A DNA stretch of 64,000 nucleotides from an uncultured Eubacterium sp. Its GTDB lineage: Bacteria > Bacillota > Clostridia > Peptostreptococcales > Anaerovoracaceae. The position numbers were made by a program, and so were the translations under genes. The DNA is taken from NCBI GenBank assembly GCA_946555345.1, contig CAMNSS010000015.1, positions 23,709-87,708 of the forward strand. Reading direction: 5' to 3'. Position 1 is the first letter of the stretch. The number at the start of each line of letters is the position of its first letter. Of the stretch, positions 9,222 to 18,612 are shown one piece after another. Under the pieces are notes generated by a model. It did no database searches and was not told the origin of the DNA. It was given only the letters and a program-made list of their open reading frames with translations.

Positions 9222-11888
9222 CTACTTTAACTCATACCAGTTCGCACCCTCGTTCAAATCGGCCTTTAGCTTTACCGCCAGCTCGTAGGCAGCTTCCATA
9301 TTTTCCACCAGCAGCATTTCGACCGTTTCCTTTTCGTCCGCATACGTATTGATGATCAATTCATCGTGTACCTGCAAAATAAGCCTTGACTTTAAGCCTC
9401 GCTCCTTGAGCGCATGATGCACCTTAATCATGGCGATTTTAATGATATCAGCGGCGCTTCCCTGGATCGGCGTATTCATCGCCAGCCGCTCGCCGATCTG
9501 CCGCACCATGTATGCCGATGCTTTGATTTCCTTGATATAACGTTTTCTGCCCATCACGGTCGTCACATAACCATGCTCCTTGCAAAATTCCACCTGTTCG
9601 TCCATAAACGCTTTTACGGCAGCGTGCTTATTGAAATACGCCTTGATGTATTCATCGGCATCCTTCCTAGTGATGTGCAGTTCCGTAGAAAGCCCAAATG
9701 CGCTCATGCCATAGATTACGCCGAAGTTGACCGCCTTCGCGCGGCTTCTTTCCTCCACGGTAATTTCATCCTCGGAAACACCTAATACATTGGCCGCTGT
9801 CGCGCGGTGGATATCCTCGCCATTGTTAAACGCAGCAATTAACGCATCGTCCTTCGACATATGCGCCAAAACCCGCAGCTCGATCTGCGAATAATCCGCA
9901 CCAACCAATACGCAATTTTCGTTATCGGGGATAAACGCCTTCCGCAGCTGCCGCCCCAGCTCCTGCCTGATGGGGATGTTTTGCAGATTCGGCTCGGTGC
10001 AGCTGATCCGCCCCGTCGTCGTCACCGTCTGGTTGAAATGTGCATGCACCTTTCCATCCTCCGCATTGATGAGCGGAAGCAGACCGTCGATATACGTGCT
10101 TTTCAGCTTCGCCAGCGTCCGGTACTCCAGCACCGCAGGGACGATCGGATGCTTGTCCTTGATCCGTTCCAGGATATCCGCACTCGTCGAATACCCCCGC
10201 TTGGTCTTTTTCCCCGCTTCCAGGCCGAGCTTTTCAAACAGGATGTCCCCTAGTTGAAACGGCGAATTTAAGTTAAAGGTTTCCCCCGCCATATCGTAGA
10301 TGGAGGCGGAAAGCGCATCGATTTCCGCCGTCAGCGCTTCTCCAAACCGCACCAGCTCGTCCCTGTTGACGTTGAACCCCTCGCGTTCCATCGCCGCCAT
10401 GACGAGGATCAGCGGCAGCTCAATCGTATAAAACACCTGTTCCAGGTTTTCCCGTGCCAGGTTTTTCGCCTGGATCTCTTTCAAGTTGAGAATCGCCGAA
10501 CAGACGCGGAATCCATAATCCATGAACGATTTTACGGTATCCGTAAACATTTCCACCTGACCGTTATTTGCCAGAAAATCCGCTTCCTCTTCCACCGTGG
10601 CGTGAAGGTATTCGTTGGAAAGCGCCGCCAAGCTGTAATTGCTCCTTCCCGAGTCCAGCACGTACTGTGCCACAGCGGTATCAAAGGCGGTATCGAAGCT
10701 GTCCGCACCGCTGCACAGCAACATATGGTAGTCGCGTTTCAGCTCATGCCCTGCAAAGGATGTCTCTTGCGACGCCAGCCAAGGGATGAAGCCGTGCAGC
10801 TTCTGGTAATCAAAGTAATAGTATTTCCCTCCATTAAAAGCGGCGATTCCTTCTATTGCAGGCTTTGCCAAATGATTGTTGTCGCCCAGCACTTTGAGGA
10901 TCGTTTCCCCCGTAAAGGCAAGCCCTTCCAGCATATCGTCACGGTCCACCAGAATCTGCGCAAAAGAAGACGTATCGATAAAACTCTCTGGCTGCGCCGT
11001 CTCTTCTGGTGAAAAATCAGTCTTTCCAATATTGAGCTTTTTCAAAAACTTGTTAAATTCCAGCTTTGTATAGATGTCCGCCAAGGCATGATAGTCCGGC
11101 TCAACCAGCCGAAATTCCTCAAAATCGATCTCGATGGGGACATACACGTTAATCGTCGCAAGCCGCTTGCTCATTACCGCCAGCTGCACATTTTCCTCCA
11201 CCTTTGTCTTTAGCCCAGCGGGCGTGACGCTGTCTACGTTTTCGATGAGGTTTTCCACGCTGCCGTATTCCTTGATCAGCTTGGTTGCAGTCTTTTCCCC
11301 TACGCCCGGAATGCCCGGGATATTGTCGGACTTATCGCCCATAAGGCCCTTAAAATCGATAAACTGCTGCGGCGTAAACCCGTATTTATCGATCATCGCC
11401 TGCCTGTCATACAGCTCAAATTCGGACACGCCTTTTTTCGTAAAGATGATGCTGGTAACATCGGTCGCCAGCTGCAGCTCGTCCTTATCGCCCGTGATGA
11501 TATACGGTTTCAGCCCCGCAGCTTCCGCCTCCCGCGCAATCGTGCCGATAATGTCGTCAGCCTCAAAGCCTTCCTGCTCGATCTGTTTAATGTGCATCGC
11601 TTTCAGGATATCTTTTAAAAGCGGAATCTGCATCGCCAATTCCGGCGGCATTTTCTTGCGCCCTGCCTTGTAATCTTCAAATTCCTTATGCCGGAAGGTC
11701 GGCGCTTTCATATCAAAAGCGATTCCCATGTATTCCGGTTCATAGTCCCGCCTGATCTTATCGAGCATATTCAGAAAACCGAATATCCCATGGGTAAAAA
11801 TACCATCCCGCGTGATCATCGGATTGCGCATGGCATAATACGCCCGATTGATTAAACTGTTCCCATCGATTATGGCGATGTTTTTCAT
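9222..11888 (-). CDS. polA: DNA polymerase I
   Basis: 888 residues, full length. It fills gaps and removes RNA primers. An N-terminal 5'-3' nuclease domain (about 1-290; GIAFDMKAPTFRHKEF, DDIIGTIA, GVGEKTATKL) is followed by a 3'-5' exonuclease-like domain (about 310-490) in which the usual DxE metal ligands are not visible, so proofreading is probably lost, as in Bacillus-type Pol I. The polymerase domain has motif A VGADYSQIELRVLAHMS, motif B RSRAKAVNFGVIYGMS and motif C LQVHDELI. It lies between the formate/nitrite-type channel gene (27 bases upstream) and coaE. Confidence 0.97.
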   Translation of the reverse strand: MKNIAIIDGNSLINRAYYAMRNPMITRDGIFTHGIFGFLNMLDKIRRDYEPEYMGIAFDMKAPTFRHKEFEDYKAGRKKMPPELAMQIPLLKDILKAMHIKQIEQEGFEADDIIGTIAREAEAAGLKPYIITGDKDELQLATDVTSIIFTKKGVSEFELYDRQAMIDKYGFTPQQFIDFKGLMGDKSDNIPGIPGVGEKTATKLIKEYGSVENLIENVDSVTPAGLKTKVEENVQLAVMSKRLATINVYVPIEIDFEEFRLVEPDYHALADIYTKLEFNKFLKKLNIGKTDFSPEETAQPESFIDTSSFAQILVDRDDMLEGLAFTGETILKVLGDNNHLAKPAIEGIAAFNGGKYYYFDYQKLHGFIPWLASQETSFAGHELKRDYHMLLCSGADSFDTAFDTAVAQYVLDSGRSNYSLAALSNEYLHATVEEEADFLANNGQVEMFTDTVKSFMDYGFRVCSAILNLKEIQAKNLARENLEQVFYTIELPLILVMAAMEREGFNVNRDELVRFGEALTAEIDALSASIYDMAGETFNLNSPFQLGDILFEKLGLEAGKKTKRGYSTSADILERIKDKHPIVPAVLEYRTLAKLKSTYIDGLLPLINAEDGKVHAHFNQTVTTTGRISCTEPNLQNIPIRQELGRQLRKAFIPDNENCVLVGADYSQIELRVLAHMSKDDALIAAFNNGEDIHRATAANVLGVSEDEITVEERSRAKAVNFGVIYGMSAFGLSTELHITRKDADEYIKAYFNKHAAVKAFMDEQVEFCKEHGYVTTVMGRKRYIKEIKASAYMVRQIGERLAMNTPIQGSAADIIKIAMIKVHHALKERGLKSRLILQVHDELIINTYADEKETVEMLLVENMEAAYELAVKLKADLNEGANWYELK

Positions 11889-11915
11889 TCTCCTTCACTA
11901 TCTCCTTTTCCCATG

Positions 11916-12731
11916 TTATCTCTTATAAACAAACCAATAACCCATCCCTACGAAAACACATCCGCCCACGATGTTTCCCAAGGTAACGGGAATCAAGTTA
12001 TTGATCAGAAAATTTCCAAAAGTCAAACCCGAAACATCCAGGCCGAGAAGCTGCACGAACGCCTCATTGCCAGATGCCAGGATGCCTGCCGGGACGAAAT
12101 ACATATTGGCAATGCTGTGTTCAAAGCCTGCCAGCACGAACAGCATGATGCAAAAATAAATCGCAAAGATCTTACCGATGGCTGTCTGTGCGCCGGTTGC
12201 CATCCATACGGCCAAGCACACCAGCCAGTTGCACATGATCCCCAGGACAAAAGCCCTGCTGAAATCAAGCCCAACTTTACCGACAGCCGTCTTAACCGTG
12301 ACTGCGCCCAAAAGCCCGCCCGCACTTTCCAAAAGCCCGGAATAACTGACCATGAAGACGACAAGCATCGCCCCGATGAAATTTCCTATGTATACGATAA
12401 TCCAGTTCCGCAGCATTGCCGCCGCCTTGATCCGCTTACCGAGCAGCCCCGTTATCATCAGGCAGTTACCGGTAAACAATTCCGCCCCGCACAAAACGAC
12501 CATCATCAGCCCGACCGGAAACACCATGGCCGACACCAGCCTGCCCAACCCAAAGGTCGCTGCATCGGCCGTCAAATTGAAAGACGCCATCGTAGACGCA
12601 TAAGCGCCAAACGATATGTATGCGCCCGCCATGACAGCCAAAAGCAACAGCTTCACAAATCCCCCCTCCGCCTTCGTAACGGCGGAATCCTCTACTTGCC
12701 TTAAAATCTCAGTTGATGTAAGCGCTTTCAA
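11916..12731 (-). CDS. Formate/nitrite transporter family channel
   Basis: 271 residues with six hydrophobic segments and the FNT signatures AGAYISFGAYAS, AELFTGNCLMI and GNFIGAMLVVF. The family forms pentameric channels for formate, nitrite or hydrosulfide. In a fermenter formate export/import is the likely role, but no formate-lyase gene is nearby, so the substrate is open. A hairpin separates it from htpG upstream; it is followed closely by polA. Confidence 0.9.
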   Translation of the reverse strand: MKALTSTEILRQVEDSAVTKAEGGFVKLLLLAVMAGAYISFGAYASTMASFNLTADAATFGLGRLVSAMVFPVGLMMVVLCGAELFTGNCLMITGLLGKRIKAAAMLRNWIIVYIGNFIGAMLVVFMVSYSGLLESAGGLLGAVTVKTAVGKVGLDFSRAFVLGIMCNWLVCLAVWMATGAQTAIGKIFAIYFCIMLFVLAGFEHSIANMYFVPAGILASGNEAFVQLLGLDVSGLTFGNFLINNLIPVTLGNIVGGCVFVGMGYWFVYKR

Positions 12732-12766
12732 TCCTTTAGTCTCCTCTTAACCATATGAATCTTAAA

Positions 12767-12801
12767 ATTGCCTGCATGACAATTTATGTCACGCAGGCAA
12801 T
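12767..12801 (-). terminator. Terminator after htpG
   Basis: ATTGCCTGC (12767-12775) and GCAGGCAAT (12793-12801) with an inner TGACA/TGTCA helix; the minus strand ends in TTTTAAG. It separates htpG from the channel gene. Confidence 0.75.
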
Positions 12802-12818
12802 ATTTTATCACATCAAAT

Positions 12819-14720
12819 TTATTTTGTCATTAACCGGCATACGGAATTTGAAAATGCGACTGGATCTTCGATCGGCAGTCCTTCGATCAAAAGCGCCTGG
12901 TCGTAAAGCAGCGCCGCATAATCCTTTACAATATCTTTGTCGCTTTCATACGACTTGCGGAGCGTTTCCAAGATCGGATGCTTGGCGTTGATTTCCAGCA
13001 CCCGCTCGGCCTGCACCTTTTCGTCCGTCGGCATGGAGTTGAGTACCTTTTCCATCTCTATGGAAAGCCCGCCTTTTGCGGTGAGGCATACAGGGTGGCT
13101 TTTGAGCCGCTGGGAAAGACGCACCTCGGCAACCTTTCCATCGAGAGCCTCCTTCATGTATTCTAACATATCCTTGCTTTCCTCTGCCTGCTTTTCCGCT
13201 TCTTCCTTTTCTTCCTTGCTCTCTTCGATGTCCAAATCCTCGGCTGAAACGGATTTGAATTGTTTTTCATCAAATTCCCGCAGCATCTGGATGGCAAATT
13301 CATCAATATCGTCCGTAAGGTAAAGGATTTCATAGCCCTTATCCTTCAAAAGCTCCGTCTGCGGCAGCTTGTCGATTTTATCGGTCGTCTCGCCGCTGGC
13401 GTAATAGATGTATTTCTGGTCCGGCTTCATCCTGCTGACGTATTCCGAAAGCGTCACCAGCGCCTTTTCCTGTGAGGAATAGAACATCACCAGATCCTGC
13501 AAGATTTCTTTATGTGCGCCGAAGCCTTCATAAAGGCCGTATTTGAGCTGCAAACCGAAGTTCTTGAAAAATTCCACGTACTTTTCCCGGTCGGTATTGC
13601 ACATCGCCAAAAGCTCGCTCTTGATCTTCTTTTCCAGTCTCTGCGCGATTGCCTTGAGCTGCCTGTCATGCTGCAGCATTTCCCTGGAAATGTTCAGGGA
13701 AAGATCCTGTGAGTCAACAAGACCGCGGACGAAGCTGAAATAATCAGGCAAAAGGTCTGCACACTTGTCCATGATCATGACCCCGGACGAGTAGAGCTGC
13801 AAGCCCTTTTCAAAGTCCTTCGTATAGTAATTAAACGGCGCTTTCCCCGGAATGAACAATAAAGCGGTATAGCTTACGACACCCTCCACGTCGGTATGGA
13901 TCACCTTTACTGGGTCGGCGTAATCGTAATATTTTTCCTGATAAAAATTATTGTAATCTTCATCCTTTAGCTCGCTTTTCGTCTTTTTCCAAAGCGGGAT
14001 CATGCTGTTGAGCGTTTCAAGCTCCATATATGTTTCATATTCAGGTTTTTCATCCTCGCCTCCGTCTGTTTCCTTCGGCCTGGATTTCTCTACCATCATT
14101 TGGATCGGATACCTGATGTAGTCCGAATATTTTTTGATCAGCCCTTTGATCTTATATTCGTCCAAAAATTCGCTATAGCGTTCGTCCTCTGTATCCTCTT
14201 TGATGGTTAACGTAATTTCAGTACCGTTAACTTCCTTACCGACATCCTTGATGGTATAGCCATCTGCACCCGTGGATTCCCATTCATAAGCCTGGTCTTC
14301 GCCAAATGCCTTGCTGACTACGTTGACCTTGTCGCTGACCATGAAGGCGGAATAAAAGCCCACGCCAAACTGGCCGATAATATCGATTTCATCCTTGTTT
14401 TCCATTTCTGCCTTAAAGTCAAGCGAGCCGCTCTTGGCAATCGTGCCGAGGTTCTTTTCCAGTTCCTCCTTCGTCATGCCCATCCCGTTATCGATGATTC
14501 GAAGCGTCCGCGCATCCTTGTCCGCTTCAATCGTGATCGTGAAATCATCCCGCGAAAAACCTGTGTTGCCGTCTGTCAGGCTGCGGTAGTACAGCTTGTC
14601 TATCGCATCGCTGGCATTGGAAATCAGCTCACGCAAAAAAATTTCTTTATGCGTATAGATGGAATTGATCATTAAATCCAAAAGTCGTTTGGATTCAGCC
14701 TTGAATTGTTTCTTTGCCAT
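12819..14720 (-). CDS. htpG: Molecular chaperone HtpG (Hsp90)
   Basis: 633 residues. An ATP-dependent cytosolic chaperone. The N-terminal GHKL ATPase shows [12 protein letters not shown] (Asn and Asp contacts), [18 protein letters not shown] and [17 protein letters not shown]; the middle domain has SRE at NISREMLQ; the C-terminal dimerisation domain follows. GGAGGAGA lies a few bases before the ATG. Unusually, transcription appears to start about 300 bases upstream from a promoter overlapped by a CIRCE element, placing it under HrcA, whereas htpG of Bacillus subtilis is not HrcA-controlled. Confidence 0.97.
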   Translation of the reverse strand: MAKKQFKAESKRLLDLMINSIYTHKEIFLRELISNASDAIDKLYYRSLTDGNTGFSRDDFTITIEADKDARTLRIIDNGMGMTKEELEKNLGTIAKSGSLDFKAEMENKDEIDIIGQFGVGFYSAFMVSDKVNVVSKAFGEDQAYEWESTGADGYTIKDVGKEVNGTEITLTIKEDTEDERYSEFLDEYKIKGLIKKYSDYIRYPIQMMVEKSRPKETDGGEDEKPEYETYMELETLNSMIPLWKKTKSELKDEDYNNFYQEKYYDYADPVKVIHTDVEGVVSYTALLFIPGKAPFNYYTKDFEKGLQLYSSGVMIMDKCADLLPDYFSFVRGLVDSQDLSLNISREMLQHDRQLKAIAQRLEKKIKSELLAMCNTDREKYVEFFKNFGLQLKYGLYEGFGAHKEILQDLVMFYSSQEKALVTLSEYVSRMKPDQKYIYYASGETTDKIDKLPQTELLKDKGYEILYLTDDIDEFAIQMLREFDEKQFKSVSAEDLDIEESKEEKEEAEKQAEESKDMLEYMKEALDGKVAEVRLSQRLKSHPVCLTAKGGLSIEMEKVLNSMPTDEKVQAERVLEINAKHPILETLRKSYESDKDIVKDYAALLYDQALLIEGLPIEDPVAFSNSVCRLMTK

Positions 14721-14835
14721 AAAAGTCTCTCCTCCGTATTTGAATCGTTTCTATTCTCTCTTGCCTGCGCCTATTGTCCTGGCTCGCACAACCTGCATGG
14801 AGGTTGTATAGCGCTTCACCAACGCCCGCCGCATT

Positions 14836-14932
14836 CGCTTGCGCGCGGCTGGAACCGCCTTGCAAAACTCAATGTTGCGGGCTGCCTTGCAAGAAGATTC
14901 CCGCTTGCGTGCGGCTGTAACCGCCTTGTACA
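14836..14932 (-). repeat. Two imperfect direct repeats in the htpG leader
   Basis: A roughly 31-base unit beginning CGCTTGCG and containing GCGGCTG-AACCGCCTTG occurs at 14836-14866 and 14902-14932, 66 bases apart. On the transcribed strand each can form a small hairpin (GGCGGTT/AGCCGC). They lie within the long untranslated leader between the CIRCE promoter and htpG. Confidence 0.6.
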
Positions 14933-14997
14933 AGCTGCCCTCGGACTATGTCAAGCAACACCATGCCAATCATAAAACTATGGGCGCATTCGTTGAT

Positions 14998-15024
14998 TTG
15001 GCACTCACCGATATTGAGTGCTAA
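14998..15024 (-). promoter_or_regulatory. CIRCE operator (HrcA binding site)
   Basis: TTGGCACTC-N9-GAGTGCTAA, one mismatch from the consensus TTAGCACTC-N9-GAGTGCTAA. It begins just downstream of the -10 box of the htpG promoter, the usual position for HrcA repression. Confidence 0.92.
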
Positions 15025-15028
15025 CAAT

Positions 15029-15057
15029 ATATTACGACAAAGAGAACCAGAAATCAA
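15029..15057 (-). promoter_or_regulatory. htpG promoter
   Basis: TTGATT (15052-15057), 17-base spacer, TAATAT (15029-15034) on the minus strand, abutting the CIRCE element. The implied leader is about 300 bases long. Confidence 0.75.
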
Positions 15058-15118
15058 GGGGGTTTTGGAAAAATTTACGAAAATGCTTTTTCTCTCTCTT
15101 CTCCTATGATAATTTGTA

Positions 15119-15147
15119 TTGAATATATCAACCTGATCTGATATAAT
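15119..15147 (+). promoter_or_regulatory. Promoter of an RNA opposing the small toxin gene
   Basis: TTGAAT (15119-15124), a 17-base spacer and TATAAT (15142-15147). It fires towards the 3' end of the 22-residue ORF on the other strand. Confidence 0.7.
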
Positions 15148-15153
15148 TGGATC

Positions 15154-15240
15154 ATATCAGGAGAAAGTCGGAGAAACGGCTAACCGATTTTAGTCATGAT
15201 GACCGCCACCTGGGTTCAAGCAAGGGCGGTCATTTTATTT
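15154..15240 (+). ncRNA. Putative antitoxin RNA (type I toxin-antitoxin)
   Basis: Starts about 7 bases after the TATAAT box and ends at the hairpin GACCGCC (15201-15207) / GGCGGTC (15225-15231) followed by ATTTTATTT. The transcript overlaps the toxin stop codon and the toxin mRNA 3' region, which is the arrangement of par/Fst- and holin-like type I systems. Assignment rests on layout, not on a known antitoxin sequence. Confidence 0.55.
15201..15231. terminator. Shared hairpin terminator of the toxin and antitoxin RNAs
   Basis: Seven-bp GC-rich stem GACCGCC/GGCGGTC with a 17-base loop. On the plus strand it is followed by ATTTTATTT; on the minus strand it directly follows and overlaps the toxin stop codon. 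Confidence 0.65.
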
Positions 15241-15298
15241 CCCGTACAATTCTGTACAGGATCAAAAGACAAATTACATCAAATATGTATTCTGCCAT
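15230..15298 (-). CDS. 22-residue hydrophobic peptide, putative type I toxin
   Basis: A very short frame, MAEYIFDVICLLILYRIV followed by REIK and a stop. It has one membrane-spanning hydrophobic stretch and a charged tail, like Fst/TxpA/holin-like type I toxins, which insert in the membrane. AGGAG lies 8 bases before the ATG, and a consensus promoter (15378-15406) starts transcription about 70 bases upstream. Its 3' end overlaps a GC hairpin and an RNA running the other way. The length is below most annotation limits. The reading frame and its control elements are seen directly; toxicity is inferred. Confidence 0.6.
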   Translation of the reverse strand: MAEYIFDVICLLILYRIVREIK

Positions 15299-15377
15299 AT
15301 GCACCACTCCTTTCCCTAACCCCAACAGAGCCCTAAAAAGTGTGGCAAACCGCTTTGCTCATTATCCTGATATTTCC

Positions 15378-15406
15378 AAAATATCCTTTTATTTCATATT
15401 TGTCAA
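15378..15406 (-). promoter_or_regulatory. Promoter of the small toxin gene
   Basis: TTGACA (15401-15406), 17-base spacer, TATTTT (15378-15383) on the minus strand. Predicted start near 15371 gives a leader of about 72 bases. Confidence 0.7.
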
Positions 15407-15418
15407 CTTTTTCCACAC

Positions 15419-15562
15419 AAAAAATCCCGACATGCCGTCGAGGATATAATTCACACCCTATCTTGCAATAGGGGGGTGCCCTGTTCCCCGCTTCTGCCTT
15501 CCACTCGATGGAGGCTTGACATCCACGATGGGAAACGCGGACTCCCAATGTCGTTACGTAGG
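15419..15562 (-). ncRNA. Candidate structured small RNA of about 145 bases
   Basis: No coding frame. A TATAAT box at 15567-15572 (no good -35) would start a transcript that ends at an intrinsic terminator, CTCGAC/GTCGGG with six T (15419-15442). Inside, GTTTCCC pairs with GGGGAAC, GCCTCCA with TGGAAGGC, and CCCTAT with ATAGGG; CGACAT near the 5' end can pair with ATGTCG near the 3' end. A long rod with an end-closing helix and a hairpin on its 3' side is reminiscent of 6S RNA, but I cannot confirm the family. Confidence 0.4.
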
Positions 15563-15766
15563 TTGAATTATAGCACCTCAACGCACATTTCAGGATCTAT
15601 TGTTAGTTTATGCTTTTTTCAGCGAAATAACCAGTCGAATCGTTTCTATATTTTTGTTTCAGTTTTTCGCTAGGTTTATTATAAATTCAGCATACTGATT
15701 TTGCAAGCATTTTCGTAAGGATTCCCAATATTTCCAAGCTGCCGGGATTGCAAGATTGCACTAGGC

Positions 15767-17509
15767 TTACAGCATACTGGCGCGGTACAGCGCTGCATAT
15801 TGCCCGTTCCGGGCCATCAGCTCCTCGTGCGTTCCCGCTTCTTTGATCTGCCCTTCATCCACTAGAATAATCCGGTCGACATTCTTGATGGTGGACAGCC
15901 TGTGGGCGATAATAATCGAAGTCCGCCCCTCCGCCAGCTTATCGAATGCCTGCTGGATCTTCGCCTCCGTAACGGTATCCAACGCAGAAGTTGCTTCATC
16001 CAAAATCAAAATCGGCGGGTTTTTGAGGAATATCCGCGCGATGGCGATCCGCTGTTTTTGCCCGCCCGACAAAAGCACGCCCCGCTCTCCCGTATACGTC
16101 TGGAATTTCTCAGGCATCTGCATGATATCGTCGTAGATTTCCGCCTTGCGGGCAGCATCCATCACCGCTTCATCGGAAGCCTCCGGCAACCCGTAACGGA
16201 TATTTTCCATGATCGTATCGGCAAAGAGAAATACATCCTGCTGGATAATGCCGACGGCTCTTCGCAAATCTTCTTTGCGAATCTGGCGGACATCGGTTCC
16301 ATCGATCGCAACAAAGCCGCTGCTGACATCGTAGAAGCGCGGAATTAACTGGCAAAGCGTACTCTTGCCGCCACCCGAAGGACCTACGACGGCAACCGTT
16401 TTGCCGCCTTGTATCGTTAAATCGATGCCATGCAAAACTTCCGCCACGCCATCATATGTAAAATCGACATGATCCAGGCGGATATCGCCTTTTCCACAAC
16501 GAAATACGGCTGGCTTCTGCGGATCTTTAATTTCCGGCGCAAGACGCATGATTTCGATAAACCTGGTAAGCCCCGCCCATCCGTTCATAAACATTTCCGT
16601 AAAGTTGGACAGCTTACGGATCGGGTTGATGAACGTGCTGACAAAGAGATAAAAAGTGATCAGATCCACATAATTCATCTGGTCCTTCATGATCAGCCAA
16701 CCGCCGCATGCCAAAATCGCCACGGGCATGATGCACAGGAAATATTCCAGCGATGAGTTAAACTGGCCGAACGCTTTGTAATTATCGCATTTTGCGGTTT
16801 TAAACTGCTCGTTGGCCTTGGCAAACTTTCCATAATCTGCCGCTTCATTGGCAAATGCCTTGGATGTCCTGATTCCCGATAAAGCCGATTCGATTTCCCC
16901 GTTGATCTCCGCCATCTTTACCTTGACCTTCTTCGATGCCAGCACCATGCGTTTTCTGCAAAGGATCACGATAAAGAGGAAAATCGGAATGATGACAACA
17001 ATCAGCAAAGCGAGCTGCCACTGTATCGTAGCCATGATGATGACCGATCCTAAAATGGTGACGAAAGCGATAAACAAATCCTCCGGACCGTGGTGCGCCA
17101 GCTCCGTGATTTCAAAGAGATCCCCGGTCATGCGGTTCATGAGCTGCCCCGTTTTGTTGTTGTCAAAAAAACGGAAATCCAATGTCTGGATATGGGAAAA
17201 GAGGTCGTCCCGCAGATCTGCTTCCACCCTGACGCCGAACATATGCCCCCAATAGGTGATGATGTAATTCATGGCGATCCGCAGCAAAAATGCCACGGCC
17301 ACCAAGACCATCACCGTAAAAAACGTTTCATACTCCTTGCCGGGCAGCATATCGTACATCGCTTTTCTCGCAACCATCGGAAACGCTAAATCGATGAGGG
17401 AGGCCAGCAACGCACAGATCAGATCCAATAAAAATAACTTGTAATGCGGCCTGAAATAACTGAAAAATATCCGCATCGGCTTGCTGTTAAAGTTTTTGGC
17501 TGTTTTCAT
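15767..17509 (-). CDS. ABC exporter (MsbA/LmrA-type half transporter)
   Basis: 580 residues. An N-terminal six-helix ABC-exporter membrane domain (about 1-320) is fused to a nucleotide-binding domain with Walker A GPSGGGKST, Q-loop IIQQDVFLF, signature LSGGQKQRIAIAR, Walker B ILILDEATSALD and switch His in IIAHRLST. It should work as a homodimer in the cytoplasmic membrane exporting a lipid or drug. It begins 4 bases after the yebC stop, so the two are cotranscribed. No partner half-transporter is adjacent, supporting a homodimer. Substrate is unknown. Confidence 0.92.
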   Translation of the reverse strand: MKTAKNFNSKPMRIFFSYFRPHYKLFLLDLICALLASLIDLAFPMVARKAMYDMLPGKEYETFFTVMVLVAVAFLLRIAMNYIITYWGHMFGVRVEADLRDDLFSHIQTLDFRFFDNNKTGQLMNRMTGDLFEITELAHHGPEDLFIAFVTILGSVIIMATIQWQLALLIVVIIPIFLFIVILCRKRMVLASKKVKVKMAEINGEIESALSGIRTSKAFANEAADYGKFAKANEQFKTAKCDNYKAFGQFNSSLEYFLCIMPVAILACGGWLIMKDQMNYVDLITFYLFVSTFINPIRKLSNFTEMFMNGWAGLTRFIEIMRLAPEIKDPQKPAVFRCGKGDIRLDHVDFTYDGVAEVLHGIDLTIQGGKTVAVVGPSGGGKSTLCQLIPRFYDVSSGFVAIDGTDVRQIRKEDLRRAVGIIQQDVFLFADTIMENIRYGLPEASDEAVMDAARKAEIYDDIMQMPEKFQTYTGERGVLLSGGQKQRIAIARIFLKNPPILILDEATSALDTVTEAKIQQAFDKLAEGRTSIIIAHRLSTIKNVDRIILVDEGQIKEAGTHEELMARNGQYAALYRASML

Positions 17510-17513
17510 CGCT

Positions 17514-18248
17514 TTAAGCTTCTATTTCTTCCAGGTCCACGCTGCAGTTATGGTGAACCTTCTGCACATCGTCATTGTCTTCCAGGATGTCGATCATCTT
17601 TTTCAGCGCTTTCAGATCCTTCTCATCCTTTGGCGCAGCTTCCATCGACGGCACAAATTCCACATCTGAATCGACGATTTCATAGCCTGCGTCCGTTAAT
17701 GCGCCGTGAACATCCGTATAGCTTTCAGGCGTTGTCTGGATTTCGAAGCTGTCTTCATGCGTGATCATATCATCCGCACCTGCTTCCAGCGCTGCTTCCA
17801 TCAATGCATCTTCATCGATCGCATCGGTTTTCTCGATGAGGATAACGCCTTTCCTGGCAAACATATACGATACACAACCCGGCGTGCCCAAGTTGCCGCC
17901 GTGTTTATCAAAGGTCGAGCGCACCGCCGACGTCGTCCTGTTCCTGTTATCGGTAAGCGTCTCGACGATCACCGCTACGCCGCCAATACCGTATCCTTCA
18001 AAGCTGAGTTCTTCGTAGGTTTCGCCTGCCAGCTCGCCAGTCCCCTTCTTGATCGCTCTTTTGATATTGTCGTTCGGCATCCCAATGCCCTTTGCCTTTT
18101 CTATGGCTACCCTGAGCGTAGCATTGTAATCAGGGTCTCCGCCTGCTTTCGCTGCTACGATAATGGCTCTTCCGTATTTTGTAAACATCGCTGCACGTTT
18201 GGAATCCTGTGCTGCTTTTCTGCCTGCTATTGTTCCGTGTCTTCCCAT
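17514..18248 (-). CDS. YebC/PmpR family protein
   Basis: 244 residues, full length. Begins with the family signature MGRHGTIAGRKAAQDSKRA and contains GMPNDNIKRAIKKGTGEL and YEGYG-like FEGYGIGG. Members have been described as DNA-binding regulators and, more recently, as factors that help ribosomes through proline-rich stretches. AGGAGGTG stands 5 bases before the ATG, and a consensus promoter lies about 40 bases upstream. Cotranscribed with the ABC exporter. Confidence 0.95.
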   Translation of the reverse strand: MGRHGTIAGRKAAQDSKRAAMFTKYGRAIIVAAKAGGDPDYNATLRVAIEKAKGIGMPNDNIKRAIKKGTGELAGETYEELSFEGYGIGGVAVIVETLTDNRNRTTSAVRSTFDKHGGNLGTPGCVSYMFARKGVILIEKTDAIDEDALMEAALEAGADDMITHEDSFEIQTTPESYTDVHGALTDAGYEIVDSDVEFVPSMEAAPKDEKDLKALKKMIDILEDNDDVQKVHHNCSVDLEEIEA

Positions 18249-18287
18249 GGAGACACCTCCTAACTTTTATAATTTTTTACTCACAAA

Positions 18288-18316
18288 ATTATACACCTAT
18301 ATGGATTTTAATTCAA
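18288..18316 (-). promoter_or_regulatory. yebC promoter
   Basis: TTGAAT (18311-18316), 17-base spacer, TATAAT (18288-18293) on the minus strand, giving a short leader before the yebC start. Confidence 0.75.
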
Positions 18317-18411
18317 GGTCATATATCTGTGCAGCGGCGGCAAGTTCACTTCATTGTCAAGACAAATGCGGTGGAAAGGCTGATGCCCGGAAACCAGCAA
18401 GCGGCAACAAA

Positions 18412-18455
18412 AAACTCTGTATAAATGAAGTTAAATCTCTCATTTATACAGAGTT
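18412..18455. terminator. Long bidirectional hairpin between yebC and the amidohydrolase gene
   Basis: AAACTCTGTATAAATGA pairs over about 16 bp with TCATTTATACAGAGTTT across an 11-base loop. Plus-strand T tract (ATTTTTT) follows and an A tract precedes. It sits upstream of the yebC promoter and about 160 bases past the amidohydrolase stop, which faces it on the same strand. The rest of 18456-18612 shows nothing I recognise. Confidence 0.7.
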
Positions 18456-18612
18456 TGTAGATTTTTTCCAATCAAGCGGGGTGCATCTCCAGTTTTGCGA
18501 ACATCTTCACGAAGGCTTTTGTTCATATAACGCTTCCGTTCCGCCAAAATGCAGCCGCAAACCATCCCGGTTTCGAGCTTTGCGAATGCTTTTGCCTGTA
18601 AAACGCATTCAC

